From NCBI GenBank assembly GCA_965153355.1, contig OZ231127.1, positions 92,566,001 to 92,630,000 on the forward strand: DNA of 64,000 nt, given 5' to 3'. This DNA is from Flaccisagitta enflata (Eukaryota; Chaetognatha; Sagittoidea; Aphragmophora). The position numbers and the translations under genes were made by a program. This document shows positions 1-29,693 of this stretch, piece after piece; within the stretch, counting starts at the first letter, position 1; each line of letters starts with the position of its first letter. Under the pieces are notes generated by a model, which saw only the letters and a program-made list of their open reading frames with translations, was not told where the DNA came from and made no database searches.

Positions 1-367
1 TTTTGAACAGAGATGAGCTCTCATAAACAATAGTAAATAAATTCTTATAAACAATAGTGTCTAAGCATTGATATTGTTATAACAAGAAATTTGATTACTA
101 CTGTCAATATCAAAATCCTGAAAACTCTGAAGGTTAAGCTTGTTCAGCTAATAATTTAGTATGAGATTGAAAACATCTTTGACAATTCTTAATTCTGACC
201 AAAAAAAAATACTAATTTTTATAAGATTCTGAAGAATAATACCTAAACATTGGTATTTTTCTTAAATTTACTGCAATTTTTTTTCAAAATCAGTAATTTC
301 CGCCAGGAGCATGCTCAGCAATTTGCTTAAATTCATAAAATATTTGAGGCTGGGCTGAGCTGGGTCT
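1..367. other. no gene seen
   Basis: AT-rich sequence with homopolymer A and T runs. No convincing ORF, RNA gene or repeat boundary is visible. Confidence 0.5.
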
Positions 368-567
368 ATAAACGAGGCCGGGTACACGGCTACCCCAGTC
401 ACGTGCGGGTGGGCAGTGGCTGTATTTGAGGTCAATTGCTCATTAGGGCAGTATCAGTGAGGCCAAAGACCGCAAAAGCAAAAACAAAGAAAAGTGTGAC
501 GGACCAATTGACCGACAGACGGAAGGATGGATTGACAGTGGAGTGAAGAGTCGCACAGCACGCGACT
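368..567 (-). repeat. F1 family repeat, near-complete copy
   Basis: It begins with the AACGAGGCCGGGTACACGG end and carries the GTGCGGGTGGGCAG box. A short GACGGA-type core follows, and it ends in AGTCGC...GCGACTA, the palindromic end of the family. Read on the - strand it matches 17131-17320 and 22433-22590. Confidence 0.75.
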
Positions 568-780
568 AAACAAAGTGTAGTCCAATAGGTTGATCATCAA
601 AGGTTAGCGTAAACAAGCAACCTACGGACATGAATGGCGCATCTAGAAGAAAAGCCAAGTCTGTGGGAAGGGGAAGAGTGAGCGGCAACACAAACAGACT
701 GATGCATAGGAAAACAGACAAAATGAAGAAGATAATAGTGAATATGACAACCAAATCTGGCGTTATCTACTGCTTGACCC

Positions 781-1300
781 TCGCCGATCATTTGTTTTGA
801 AGGTGGCCTGTTGCCAATTCTCTACATGCTGATCAGCGCTCCTTATGACTATGTCCACTATTAAAAAACAAAAAACCCTGTCAAATATCATTAGGGCGGG
901 GACTAGCATGAAACTTTTGAGATGTAAAAAACATGCAAAAAAGTCAATTTAAAGCGTTCTAAGCGGTAGGGACAGTCTGTCAGCGTCGATTTTAAGCTGA
1001 TTCACAAAATCACTCTATATAAGTATGCTGGAGGTGGTAAAACAGAGTTGGGGGATTTTGACTCACCAGGGGCCTAAATTTCGACTCTGAAATAGACGAT
1101 GTCTATAAGTAGGCACTTAGCGTTTTGGTAAAAAAATGGGTCTGACGGTGCAAAAAGTCCAAATTTGAGAATTTTTTTGAAAAAAATACAATTTCAGCAA
1201 TCCCTGACAACATTTTCAGCTTTCTGGAAGCCTTTTAGTTGATTTATGGCTCTAGATTGAGTACAAAAAGAGAAAGGTTGTTGTCATCGTATACACTCAT
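781..1300 (+). repeat. dispersed 0.5-kb repeat, copy A
   Basis: Nearly identical to 3767-4288, from TCGCCGATCATTTG to CGTATACACTCAT. It has no coding potential. The 3' flank differs between the copies: this one runs directly into a 334-bp tandem array and the other does not. Confidence 0.8.
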
Positions 1301-1302
1301 GT

Positions 1303-2304
1303 AAGGGAGCAGGTTGTTGGTAGCTGTAGGCCTAAATTTGTTTTTTAGAGCTTGGAAATGGTGTGTTGAGCCCCTGGGAGCCTAAAAAAAGTAGAATGAA
1401 AAAAAAAGAATGAAAAAATTTCCATTGATTTTATTAAAACGACTGAAAAACCCAATTGGCAAAAATGTTAATTTTGACCGCTATGGTTTTTAGGGCAATT
1501 TTAGCCTAAAATGGCTCATTCAAGTATATTTAGCTTCCTCAAAGCATACTTAGACTCTATTTAGTCCCAACAGAGTTGTTTAAATGCAGAAAATCCATAA
1601 AAAAAAACTGATTTATTATCACCCCTGTTTAAATATAAGGGAGCAGGTTGTTGGTAGCTGTAAGCCTAAATTTGTTTTTTAGAGCTTGGAAATGGTGTGT
1701 TGAGCCCCTGGGAGCTTAAAAAAAGTAGAATCAAGAAAAAGAATGAAAAAATTGCCATTGATTTTATCAAAACGATTGAAAAACCCAATCAGCAAAAATG
1801 TCAATTTTGACCACTATGGTTTTTTTGGCAATTTTGGCTTAAAATGGCTCATTCAAGTATATTTAGCTTCCTCAAAGCATTCTTAGACTCTATTTAGTCC
1901 CAACAGAGTTGTTTAAATGCAGAAAATCCATAAAAAAAAACTGATTTATTATCACCCCTGTTTAAATATAAGGGAGCAGGTTGTTGGTAGCTGTAGGCCT
2001 AAATTTGTTTTTTAGAGCTTGGAAATGGTGTGTTGAGCCCCTGGGAGCCTAAAAAAAGTAGAATGAAAAAAAAAGAATGAAAAAATTTCCATTGATTTTA
2101 TTAAAACGACTGAAAAACCCAATTGGCAAAAATGTTAATTTTGACCACTATGGTTTTTTTGGCAATTTTGGCTTAAAATGGCTCATTCAAGTATATTTAG
2201 CTTCCTCAAAGCATTCTTAGACTCTATTTAGTCCCAACAGAGTTGTTTAAATGCAGAAAATCCATACAAACAAAAAACGGATTTATTATCACCCCTGTTT
2301 AAAT
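1303..2304 (+). repeat. three tandem copies of a ~334-bp unit
   Basis: Units start at 1303, 1637 and 1970 with AAGGGAGCAGGTTGTTGG and each ends with TTATTATCACCCCTGTTTAAAT. Units are almost identical apart from point changes and A-run lengths, which suggests recent tandem duplication. No ORF is present. Confidence 0.85.
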
Positions 2305-2972
2305 AGTAAATATGACAACCAAATTTGGCGTTTTCTACTGCTTGACCCTCGCTAGAGATCATCGACCTTAGCTAAAAACCAATTGGTTATCTCCAGTTTC
2401 GTTTCCCTCAAATGTCTTCTCTTAAGTTTCGACTTCGACTCTGCTCAATGTCGTTGCCGTCATGCCATTTCCGTTTTGTTTCTGCATTATGCAGCAGACC
2501 TTATGCAGACCTTATGCTGTTTAAGAAGTGGTTCCCGCTGTCTCAGTCCTAGCAAATTCCAAATGGATAAAGGAATGAATGAATGAATTAATAAGTTACT
2601 ATGTTAAGATGTTTAATGGTAATAGTCGAATCATTCTTTTTTTAAGAAACAACTTTAAAAGAACTGGCTGTTTCCTGCTACTTTTTTTTCAAAGCATCTG
2701 AAATGAAAACTAGTTAGGCCTACACATGGCTATTTGGATGGTCAAACAAATGTGTTGCCAGCTGACCATCCAACCTAGCCACCAATCAACTAACTGACGG
2801 ACACAGCCTCTTATAGACATGCTCTGGCGTGAAGGAAAAATGAATATTTAGGTAACAACCAACGATTCCAAATAAACGCTCATTTTTTAGCCAACCAAAG
2901 CGTTAGGACTGGGTGAGAATCTGGTTAGCCTTTTCCTTCGACCATGAACAAGAAACGATGGTAATCCAGAAT
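2305..2972. other. no gene seen
   Basis: Only short open frames that do not look coding. A stretch at 2308-2352 repeats a phrase from 745-790, AATATGACAACCAAAT, so this is probably more decayed repeat. Confidence 0.45.

Positions 2973-2973
<1 letters not shown>

Positions 2974-3049
<76 letters not shown>
2974..3049 (+). repeat. (GA)n microsatellite
   Basis: Uninterrupted GA dinucleotide tract of about 76 bp. Confidence 0.95.
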
Positions 3050-3051
<2 letters not shown>

Positions 3052-3060
3052 TCTGTCCAT

Positions 3061-3673
3061 ATAACCATGGGGACATAAAAAATGGCGGATTTTGGAAAAC
3101 TAATTCTATGTACCTTAAATTGAGAAAAACCATATAAAATCGGTGACCATTTTGAAGCTCTGCGAAAGATCTTTCAAATGAGACGTTGCTGGTTGTCCTA
3201 GCTTTTTTCGTTTAGAAATGGCATTGGGATGAAGACAGGTTGTTTGGTTTCTTGAGAATTCACTAAAGGATTTGCATGTTTTTGTTTGTTAAAACGTAGA
3301 AACTAAACGCATTGAGTAAAAAATTTGTTCTTGGCGCCATTTTGAAGAAAATTCGAAGTTCTTCAATTTGCTCATGGATATCAAGTAGCTGTGACAATTC
3401 TGAATTGCATTATTGAGGAAAACGTTGAAGCAAAAATTACTAATCGAAAAAAAGACAATATTTGCCCATTTTCCAATCGGTGATGTTTTTCTTCAAACCT
3501 ATGCCATTTCTAAACGAATAAAGCTACAGATACCAGAAACGACTCAAATGAAAGATCTTTCAAAGGGCTTTACAGGCATCACAAATTTTAATCCATTTTT
3601 CTTTTGTTATATCGCGTTATAGTAAGAAAGAAAGGTTTCAAAAATCCGCCATTTTTTTTGTCCCCAAGGTTAT
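3061..3673. mobile_element. non-autonomous TIR element, ~613 bp
   Basis: Both ends are inverted repeats. The left starts ATAACCATGGGGACAT then ATGGCGGATTTT. The right ends AAAATCCGCCAT then TGTCCCCAAGGTTAT. No transposase ORF is present. A related right half lies at 9900-10398. No clear target-site duplication is seen. Confidence 0.75.
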
Positions 3674-3766
3674 CGTGACGGTTTTTGACCATGATGTCGA
3701 ATGACCGTCACCATGGGGTGTGACGGTCGATTCCAACAGTCACAACATAAGTTATCCCAACTCTAA

Positions 3767-4288
3767 CCCTCGCCAATCATTTGTTTTGAAGGTGGCCTGT
3801 TGCCAATTCTCTACATGCTGATCAGTGCTCCTTATGACTATGTCCACTATTAAAAAACAAAAAACCCTGTCAAAACATCATTAGGGCGGGGACTAGCATG
3901 AAACTTTTGAGATGTAAAAACATGCAAAAAAGTCAATTTAAAGCGTTCTAAGCGGTAGGGAGAGTCTGTCAGCGTCGATTTTGAGCTGATTCACAAAATC
4001 ACTCTATATAAGTATGCTGGAGGTGGTAAAACAGAGTTGGGGGATTTTGACTCACCAGGGGCCTAAATTTCAACTCTGAAATAGATGTCTATAAGTAGGC
4101 ACTTAGCGTTTTGGTAAAAAAATGGGTCTGACGGTGCAAAAAGTCCAAATTTGAGAATTTTTTTGAAAAAAATACAATTTCAGCAATCCCTGACAACATT
4201 TTCAGCTTTTTGGAAGCCTTTTTAGTTGGTTTATGGCTCTAGATTGAGTACAAAAAGAAAAAGGTTGTTGTCGTCGTATACACTCATA
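3767..4288 (+). repeat. dispersed 0.5-kb repeat, copy B
   Basis: Second copy of the 781-1300 sequence with a few substitutions and a short deletion near 4084. Non-coding. Confidence 0.8.
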
Positions 4289-4460
4289 AAAGCTACCTTC
4301 AATAAATTTGAATCAACAATTGTAACGGCTACAAACAGAGAATATAGATAGTCTGGTAAATGTAAATGGAAAATATAAAATGGAAATATATAAACAAAAT
4401 ATATAAAGTATAAAATAAAAGCTATAAAATGGATAATATAAATAGTCTGGTCCTAACAAA

Positions 4461-4462
<2 letters not shown>

Positions 4463-4540
<78 letters not shown>
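4463..4540 (+). repeat. (CT)n microsatellite
   Basis: CT dinucleotide tract of about 78 bp. The short open frames across it on both strands are artefacts of the repeat. Confidence 0.95.
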
Positions 4541-4543
<3 letters not shown>

Positions 4544-6242
4544 CAACCTCCCATTCCAAGAATCATGAACGATCAGTGTTAGTGCTGAGGTCATGGGGCA
4601 TTATTTGGAGAGCTCAAGTGACATGTCACTCCATCGCTCTCTTAAAGGCAATGTCGCACAAATCGTGTCGCACAAGAAGATTCAAAAGTCACCCAAAATG
4701 TCGCCCAAAATGTCCACCAGAATGTCACACAACTTGTTTCGAGCTTTGGGTGACTTGCTATTTAACATTGAAATGAATGGATGTCGCCCTGGGCGACCTT
4801 TAGGTTGTCCGAGTTTGGCTGTGTTTTTAACTTTAGTTGGTTTATGATTTTTCAGATAAAGAAAGAACCACAGATTGGACTACTAATTTTTGTTATCACA
4901 AAAAGGCTCATCAAAACATTTTTGTAACAAGTAAACAACAAGGAATGCGTTTGATTATCATACATGAGGAAAGAACATGAACTGCTGGAAACTTTATAAA
5001 ACTGGGGATTCTTTCACAGAGATTACTGAAAAAATGTCATAGAGTACAACCAATGTCACAGAGTGTACAAATCAATGATATCATCTATTACAAATACTAA
5101 TTGTGAGATGTTATCAAATTCTGAACAGGGGTGCATATAGTTGCAAGGCTTTTGATTTCTTTCAACCTTTCCCCCCAGTCCTTTAATTATCTTCCCTGAC
5201 CAGTTGAAGTAGATTTGATTTTCTTCCCCGTATAGTTCCTTTACAGTATTTTTTTGTTTCAATAGTATAGAATTATGTTGTAGCAAGTAGATAATGATAT
5301 TTAGTACTGCCAAAAATGCGAAATCTTCTTAAATCTTTTTTCAGTTTTCTAACCTTTGATTTCTTTCCCCATTTCCTTTAACTTTATAGTTTATTCCCCC
5401 CTTGCAACTATATATGCACCGGCCTGGTTTTGAACAAGTATCATGAAATGACCATAGAATTTTGAGTCATGGAGTTCAGATGGATGGATCATGACTCATT
5501 AAGTATGAATCGATGAAACGAGTCTTTGAATCATGGTATTAGTCATTGATTTCAGATTATGAAACAAGGGTCCTAATGTATAGAAATTAGTCATTAAGTA
5601 TGGATCTTAGAATAAAATCTAGTTGAGATTGTGAGACGAGATTTATAGATTCTGGATCCAAGAATAAGGAGTTTTGATCATGAAGGATGAACAATGAAAT
5701 GGAAGTCATCAGAGCACTTAATGTAAAGGTCTTTCGCTTTTGAGATGAGTGACATTAAGGATTGATCATAGGGGTAAAAGTCTGTGAGGCTACATCATGG
5801 ATCTAGGGTACGCAGGCTGGAGCACTCGGGAAAAGCTAAAATATCCCAATACATCTGCTCAAGGATTGAGCACGGATGATGAAACTAGACCTTAAACCAC
5901 AGTCTTACAATGAGATACATAGAGTACAAATGTTGAATTGTTAAAATCATGAGGGCCGCTGAAAGCTGATCTTAAAATGGAAACCATTTGATAATTGATA
6001 ATGATCATAGAATGAGAGACATTGAAAATTGACCTTTTATGCTGAGTCATGTAATTCTTATCATGGAAAGCCATTTTATCAGAATCATGAAATAAAAGCC
6101 ACCAAGTAATACAAGACGATGTATGAGCCACGTGGCTCACGAGGATCCGATTGAGTGTGGATCATATATGGAAGGACATTGAGTAGGGTTCATGAATGAT
6201 GTCATTGAATGGGGAATTTCTAACAATTGATCATTTTCTTGT

Positions 6243-6245
<3 letters not shown>
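4541..6245. other. intergenic, no gene seen
   Basis: Frames of up to about 85 codons occur but lack recognisable domains or splice context. The stretch 5440-6200 is rich in loosely repeated ATCATGA/ATTGA words, possibly an old degenerate tandem repeat. Confidence 0.45.
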
Positions 6246-6314
<69 letters not shown>

Positions 6315-6475
6315 GACAGAGAGAGACAGAGAGAGAAAATCAGAATGTCAGACAGAGAGAGAGAAACAGACAGAAAAAGAGACAAAGACAAAATAACAGA
6401 CAGAGACAAAGAAAAAGACAGAAAAACAGACAAAAAACAAAGAAAAAGACAGAAAAACAGACAAAAAAATTGAGA
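6246..6475 (+). repeat. (GA)n grading into CAGA/AAAGACAGA repeat
   Basis: A pure GA tract to about 6306, then imperfect GACAGA and AAAGACAGAAAAACAGA units. Confidence 0.9.
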
Positions 6476-6622
6476 TAGAACGACAGAGACAGATTTGGGC
6501 CAACAGAGAGACTAACAAATATGCATACCGTCAGAGAGAAAGTAAAAACGACATGGAGGAAGAGAAGCAGAGGCCCATAAAACTTGCAGACAGAGAGAGA
6601 GACAAATGGACATAAAATAGTA

Positions 6623-9600
6623 CCGTCTGAGGAATAAGTCTCTGTAGAGCTTCATAAAAAGGGCGAATCCGGGGACCCCTATGAAGTTGGGTCTTGAAAT
6701 GTGCGTAATACCTTGGGGAACAGTAATCCAGGCTTGCTTGACCCAATATCAGGTGCGTGTTCGAATGTCTCAAAAAAAAGTGCCCAAAATGGCCGTTTTT
6801 GGCGTTTTTTTGCCTAAAAACCATCTTAAACTTGGAGTAGAGCCATGAAATTTTACATGCACATGTATTAGACCCTAATTGAGCTGTATGTAAAAAATTA
6901 TGAGGCTGTGAAAATTTTAAGGTACCTAAAATTTGAAAAAACTGCTTTTTCGTGATTTTCTAAATAAAAAAATTTCGTTACCCCCCTAAAATATGACCGA
7001 TTTTGGCAAAATTTTTACTGGAGGTATTTCACATTATGGACTACCTCCATGTAAAATTTCATAAAAATCAGAGCACTTGAAGTACCAAAAATTGCCTTCG
7101 AAAATCCAAAATTCTGGAAAAAAATACCCAAAAATCGTCTTTGGGCCTGAGACATTGCCATGATATGGCAGGCACCTATGAACCATGGGCTGAAATTCCT
7201 TTAGGGGACTCTTGGTGATGCCCAAAAAAAATTTGGTGGCCCTGAGAGCCTTTTTTGGGTGTCAAATAACAATTTAATGAAGACCGTAAAACCAAAAATC
7301 GCGAAAATGGCCAATTTTAGGCCTCTTTTCAACCTGTAACCTAAAAAAAAGTTGAAAAATGGCCCTGAAATTTCAAATGCACATGTATAAGACCCTACTG
7401 AAGCTTTTTTGTAAACAAATTAAAGTTTTTGAAAATTTTATGGTACCTTAATTTTGAAAAAACGGCTATTTCGCGATTTTTTAAACAAAAAAAAATTTTG
7501 TTACCCCCCTAAAAGTTGACCGATTTTGACAAAATTTTTACTGGAGGTATTTCACATTATTGACTACCTCCATGTAAAATTTCATCAAAATCGGAGCACT
7601 TGAAGTACCCAATATTGCCTTCGAAAATCCAAAATTCTGGGAAAAAAAACCCAAAAATCGTCTTTGGGCCTGAGACATTGCCATGATATGGCAGGCACCT
7701 CTGAACCATGGGCTGAAATTCCTTTAGGGGACTCTTGGTGATGCCCAAAAAAAATTTGGTGACCCTGAGAGCCTTTTTTGGGTGTAAAATAACAATTTAT
7801 TGAAGACCGTAAAACCAAAAATCGCGAAAATGGCCAATTTTAGGCCTCTTTTCAACCTGTAACCTAAAAAAAAGTTGAAAAATGGCCCTGAAATTTCAAA
7901 TGCACATGTATAAGACCCTACTGAAGCTTTTTTGTAAACAAATAAAAGTTTTTGAAAATTTTATGGTACCTTAATTTTGAGGCCTAAAATTGGCCATTTT
8001 CGCAATTTTTTGTTTTACGGTCTTCAATAAATTGTTATTTGACACCCAAAAAAGGCTCTCAGGGTCACCAAATTTTTTTGGGGCATCACCAAGAGTCCCC
8101 TAAAGGAATTTCAGCCCATGGTTTATAGGTGCCTGCCATATCATGGCAATGTCTCAGGCCCAAAGACAATTTTGGGGTTTTTTTTTCCAGAATTTTGGAT
8201 TTTCGAAGGCAATTTTTGGTACTTCAAACGCTCCGATTTTGATGAAATTTTACATGGAGGTAGTCCATAATGTGAAATACCTCCAGTAAAAATTTTGTCC
8301 AAATCGGTCATATTTTAGGGGGGTAACGAAATTTTTTTTCGTTTAAAAAATCGCGAAATAGCCGTTTTTTCAAAATTAAGGTACCATAAAATTTTCAAAA
8401 ACTTTTATTTGTTTACAAAAAAGCTTCAGTAGGGTCTTATACTATCTAAAAAATAGAAAAGTTCCCTTACGTTTTGATGCATAAATTCTTAACGATTCAA
8501 CTAATTTAGCAAAAATTGGTGACCAAATTGAAGCCCTTCCAATTTCCAATCGACCTGTGCTAACCGCGTGTCTCTAGCTCAATGGGCTTAAAAGTTTTTC
8601 CTCTTTGAATGAAATAGATCCTTTTGAAAGTTTCTTAAAACATGTGCCGCGGAATATAAATTTAAGAATTTAAAACATGAAAAACATATTTCTGGTTAGC
8701 CAATCATGATGAAATTTTTGCTGTAGTAGGACAAAGGTTTGGAGACTTTTCAGTTCAAATTTCAGCAAACAAGGCAAAGTAAAAGTATGCTTTTTATATT
8801 ATTTTCTATGTGTGTGCGTTTTTTGCCTAAATTTTGTGCATCTGTCGGGAGGCCTGGTATACCATCACTTCAAACTGCGTCTAATAGCTCTACAATTTCG
8901 AATCGATTCCCTCGCAAATGGCGGCCATGATTTAGCTCGAATGAGCTCACTCTAAATATTGTAATATTTGTGATTGACTGTCATTTGTTAATAAGTCAAT
9001 AAATTGATTGAATTCAGAAGTGGGAACATTTCTATTTTTTAGATAGTACATGTGCATTTGAAATTTCAGGGCCATTTTTCAACTTTTTTTTAGGTTACAG
9101 GTTGAAAAGAGGCCTAAAATTGGCCATTTTCGCGATTTTTTGTTTTATGGTCTTCATTAAATTGTTATTTGACACCCAAAAAAGGCTCTCAGGGCCACCA
9201 AATTTTTTTTGGGCATCACCAAGAGTCCCCTAAAGGAATTTCAGCCCATGGTTTATAGGTGCCTGCCATATCATGGCAATGTCTCAGGCCCAAAGACGAT
9301 TTTTGGGTATTTTTTTCAAGAATTTTGGATTTTCGAAGGCAATTTTTGGTACTTCAAGTGCTCCGATTTTTATGAAATTTTACATGGAGGTAGTCCATAA
9401 TGTGAAATACCTCCAGTAAAAATTTTGTCCAAATCGGTCAACTTTTAGGGGGGTAACGAAATTTTTTTTTGTTTAGAAAATCGCGAAAAAGCAGTTTTTT
9501 TCAAATTTTAGGTACCTTAAAATTTTCACAGCCTCATAATTTTTTACATGCAGCTCAATTAGGGTCTAATACATGTGCATGTAAAATTTCATGGCTCTAC

Positions 9601-9824
9601 TCCAAGTTTAAGATGGTTTTTAGGCAAAAAAAAGCCAAAAACGGCCATTTTGGGCACTTTTTATTGAGACATTCGAACATGCACCTGATATTGGGTCAAG
9701 CAAGCCTGGATTAGTGTTCCCCAAAGTATTACGCACATTTCAAGACCCAACTTCATAGGGGTCCCCGGACTCGCCCTTTTGACCCCTCCAAACTTTGAGC
9801 TAGAAAGTCTTATTCCTCAGACGG
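6623..9824. mobile_element. foldback element, 3.2 kb, AGTA target duplication
   Basis: A large palindrome with ends CCGTCTGAGGAATAAG (left) and CTTATTCCTCAGACGG (right). It is flanked by AGTA at 6619-6622 and at 9825-9828. Each arm holds two tandem copies of a ~523-bp unit; for example, 7034-7225 and 7557-7748 match each other and reappear inverted at 8050-8280 and 9170-9400. A loop of about 130 bp lies near 7852-7980. The right arm is interrupted by the MITE at 8442-9046. No transposase is present, so it is non-autonomous. Confidence 0.85.
8442..9046. mobile_element. Tc1/mariner-like MITE, 605 bp, TA duplication
   Basis: Terminal inverted repeats are CTATCTAAAAAATAG + AAAAGTTCCC and its complement, with 24 of 25 positions matching. 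It is flanked by TA at 8440-8441 and 9047-9048. Removing it restores the foldback sequence seen in sister units (GGGTCTTATACATGTGCAT), so the insertion boundary is exact. It carries no transposase. Confidence 0.9.
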
Positions 9825-9899
9825 AGTATATTGTTTAGTTTAGTGACCGTTTTACTTAAGAGAGTCAATTGCATGAACTTGTCTTCTTTGTTCTCCCAA

Positions 9900-10398
9900 A
9901 GACGGCGCTTAATCCAAAGTATCCACTGGAAAAAAAAGTTTTTTTTTCGTTTAAAATTCATTCTCAGAAATCCATTTTGCCAGTCAAATCAGTGAGCAAT
10001 CATCCCTATAGGGTTTGCATGTTTCTCGTTTGTTGTAACATAGAGACTAAATGCAATGAGTAAAAATTCAGTTCTTGGCGCCATTTTGAAGAAAATTCGA
10101 AGTTCTTTAATTTGCTCATGGATATCAAGTAGCTGTGACAATTCTGAATTGCATTATTGATAAAAACGTTGGAAATAAAAAATGTCATAGAAAAAAAAAT
10201 TATTACCATACCAAATGTTGTTTTCTTCATTCTGCCATTTCCAACATCTGAATACCAGACACAACTTAAATGAAAGATCTTTTGAAGGGCTTTACAGGCG
10301 TCACCAATTTCAATCCATTTTTCTTATGTTATGCCTACTTATGGTCCAAAAGAAAGGTTTCAAAAATCCGCCATTTTTTATGTCCCCAAGGTTACCAT
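9900..10398 (+). repeat. partial copy of the 3061-3673 element family
   Basis: From about 10010 the sequence parallels 3260-3673 (GTTCTTGGCGCCATTTTGAAG, then AAATCCGCCATTTTT and TGTCCCCAAGGTTA). The matching left terminus is missing, so this looks truncated. Confidence 0.65.
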
Positions 10399-10419
10399 TG
10401 GATTTAGTCATTCTTCATG

Positions 10420-10520
10420 TAACCCTACCCTTAAACCCATTGCCAACCCCAACCCAACCCTAACACAACCCTAATCTCAACCCTACCCCTAAACTCAATC
10501 CTACCCCTTAATCTTACCCA
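10420..10520 (+). repeat. ACCCTAA-like low-complexity tract
   Basis: Degenerate CCCTAA/CAACCC repeats over about 100 bp. They resemble interstitial telomere-like sequence but are too irregular to call telomeric. Confidence 0.55.
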
Positions 10521-10954
10521 GCCTTTTCATCAACCAGACCCAGCCTCAACAATCCAACTACCCGAAAGTTCAACCCTGGGTTTTGGAGAGCATGCCAGAC
10601 GTAGCGCGTATGATTTACACTCCTGCTTCTATACAGAGACAGCCAGTCGGCTGTTTCTAAGTATTGCGAAATGTCGCGACAACCGCTGACTGTTCTCACA
10701 TGAGGAAATACATCCGATAAATCACCAATCATACCAGTTCTTCCCAGTTTGTTTTACGAGAAACGAGGAACTAGGATTTGCACAATTCGTCACAGCTCTG
10801 TCTGCGTTAAGATATTGGACAGAGGGATTTTTCCCCGTAGAACTTACTCGGATATTTTCTAACGGAAACTCGCATGAGCAAATCCTATAAGCATACCTGG
10901 TAAACGAACGGTGGAGGATCCTCCGGACTGACAACACAATGTTTGGTGCGCCAA

Positions 10955-27496
<16,542 letters not shown>

Positions 27497-27734
27497 AAGA
27501 AACCAAGATGGCAGTTGATGGTTATCAGTATCCAATATCAAACTTTTTTATGCAACACTACATTGAATCTTTGGATTTTGACATCTTGACAATTGGTAAG
27601 CATTAAACTCAATTAAGCAAGTTCGGGTATAACAGGGGAAACGTCTTGCTGGGCATTTGGTCAGAGTTGGTCAGAGTTGTGCAAGTGAAGTAGGAAAACA
27701 TAAAATAAAGGGATTTTGCTACTACCTGCTATAA

Positions 27735-27831
<97 letters not shown>

Positions 27832-28392
27832 GCGACTATTCATCATTATTGGAACTTGGGAGTGTAACTTCATCGACCTATTTCCCAACAAAAGCATGAC
27901 CTGGAAATGTTATGATAATGTAAATGTATTTCGCATTTTGTACCTCCACCCTGCAAACTACTGATTGGTCAGGTATGACGGCTAAATGAAATACTGCTTT
28001 TGAATGAAAATATCTGGATTTTATCAATGAAGGCAATCCTAAACAAATTTTTCCACTTATTCATCTAGATTGGATCCCAACGTCATAATCTAAAGATGGC
28101 CGCAACTTGAAATCTGGTCTACATTAGGAATGGCCCACTACATTCTCCAAACTGTCTCTTGTTCGTTCTTCATTAAATCTCACAATCAAATGTTCATTGA
28201 AAACCGCCAATTCAAATCTACCCATTGTCATTATCGATTATTTGTAATTTTTTTGTGCGACTGTTTTTTAAAGTAACTGTCAATCAATCGAATCTTTTGC
28301 GTGTATCTGATATTGATTATAACCGTGTATCCACAAAGTCCTACAATTATTGTTTCAATTGGAGAAAACATCTCATTTTATTGGATCTAGAT
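27497..28392. other. 3' flank of the FG-kelch gene
   Basis: Holds a (CT)n tract at 27738-27829. No canonical AATAAA poly-A signal was found close to the stop. No further gene seen. Confidence 0.5.
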
Positions 28393-28500
28393 TTTTAGTT
28401 GCGACCTTGCATCTCTATAAGAGGGTTAGTCCGTTGGTTGGTCCGTCCGTTGGTCTGTTGGTTCATCTGTTTATCCGATACGCCTGCGCACAAATCATGC
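28393..28500 (+). repeat. F1-like repeat, diverged partial copy
   Basis: TTTTTAGTTGCGACCTTGCA, ATCTCTATAAGAGGGTTAG, then GGTC/CCGT core units. Confidence 0.6.
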
Positions 28501-29693
28501 AGATGACACATCGAGTTGCCAAGATGGGCTTGTTTCAGGTAGTGATACAAAAGCTTTGGATTGAAAGTACCTGTGACCTTTTTCATTGCACCTAATGATT
28601 TGTAAATTAAAAGATAAGGAGGATGCACAGAGCTCAACTGGAACTTTCAGAGGTGTATATACTTGCACAACCTTTGATTTCTTCCCCCCCCCCTGGTCCT
28701 TTGATTTTCTCCCCCGTGGGGTCAAACTGCATTTCATTTTCTTCCCCATATACCCCTTATATAGTGATATGTTAGTTTAAATAGTATGAAATAGTGTTGT
28801 AGTACCCCAATATTACATCTTAGTACTGCCAAAAGTGTAAAATCCTCTAGATTTTTCATTATCATACTAGAGGTGTTTGCTAGACCATGGTTTGACTGTA
28901 AATCATCAGATAATCAAATAATTTGAGTATCGATAACCAGATAATACAGTTGTATCAAATACAGTTGTGCTTCGCTAAAGCGCATTTCAAAGGACTGAGC
29001 AAAACAATGCTTTAAAGTGAAACTGCCTTATTGCCTATATAGAATTAACTGCAAAATCTTTCATGGGACAATAAGTGAAATGCCCTGTAGGCGGGCTTGC
29101 CTTATTGGCGGGTGCCCCCTAGTGAAGCTCCACTGTAGTCGCAAAAGCATAAGCGGTAACCATGCCCTGTTGGTGTAGTTTGTGAATAATATTGAAGCCT
29201 TCTTTGAAAGGTACACAGCAGCGGCCTCAAAAGGGTCGATAAACTATGTTTTCACAAACATATGTATATGAGAAATTTTTCCTTCCTCCTGCTTCTCCCA
29301 GAAGCCGGGGCAGAATTTGGCAGTATTTGGCAAACAGGGGTGGGGATAAAGAAGAATATAAAGGAGGAGGAGATATACCGTATTTTCTCTAAAAAGCGCC
29401 CCGGGCGCTTTTGAAATTGAAATTTAACTTTGCTTTTAAACCCTTCAATTAGCGCCCCTTATATCTTGTAGATGAACTCTCATTCAGTCTATCTTTCATA
29501 TGAGAGGCTACCAAAATGCTAAATTTGACTAAAAATGGAGATATTCATTGCATATATTTGTTTGAAAGTCTTTGAAAATGGTTCATTGTGTTGTATTATT
29601 CTATCATTTTACCCAATATTTCTGTCCAAATCTCTTCTGAAAAATGTATTACTTAGTAAAAAAAAAAATTGGGGGGCCCTTTTTGGAGGGGGG
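28501..29693. other. no gene seen
   Basis: AT-rich. The part 28640-28850 (TATACTTGCACAACCTTTGA, TCTTCCCC runs) loosely resembles 5130-5330, so it is an old repeat. No domain-bearing frame. Confidence 0.45.

Noticed and set aside
7034-7748. Repeated 63-codon frames starting MGITKSPLKEFQP
   Set aside because: The same frame recurs only because the foldback units are duplicated. There is no splice context, and the family is non-coding elsewhere.
10420-10520. Telomere repeat
   Set aside because: The CCCTAA-like units are irregular and short, with gene sequence on both sides.
10683-10884. 66-codon open + strand frame upstream of FG-kelch exon 1
   Set aside because: Bounded by stops, no ATG and no recognisable domain. 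It could be an exon but nothing supports it.
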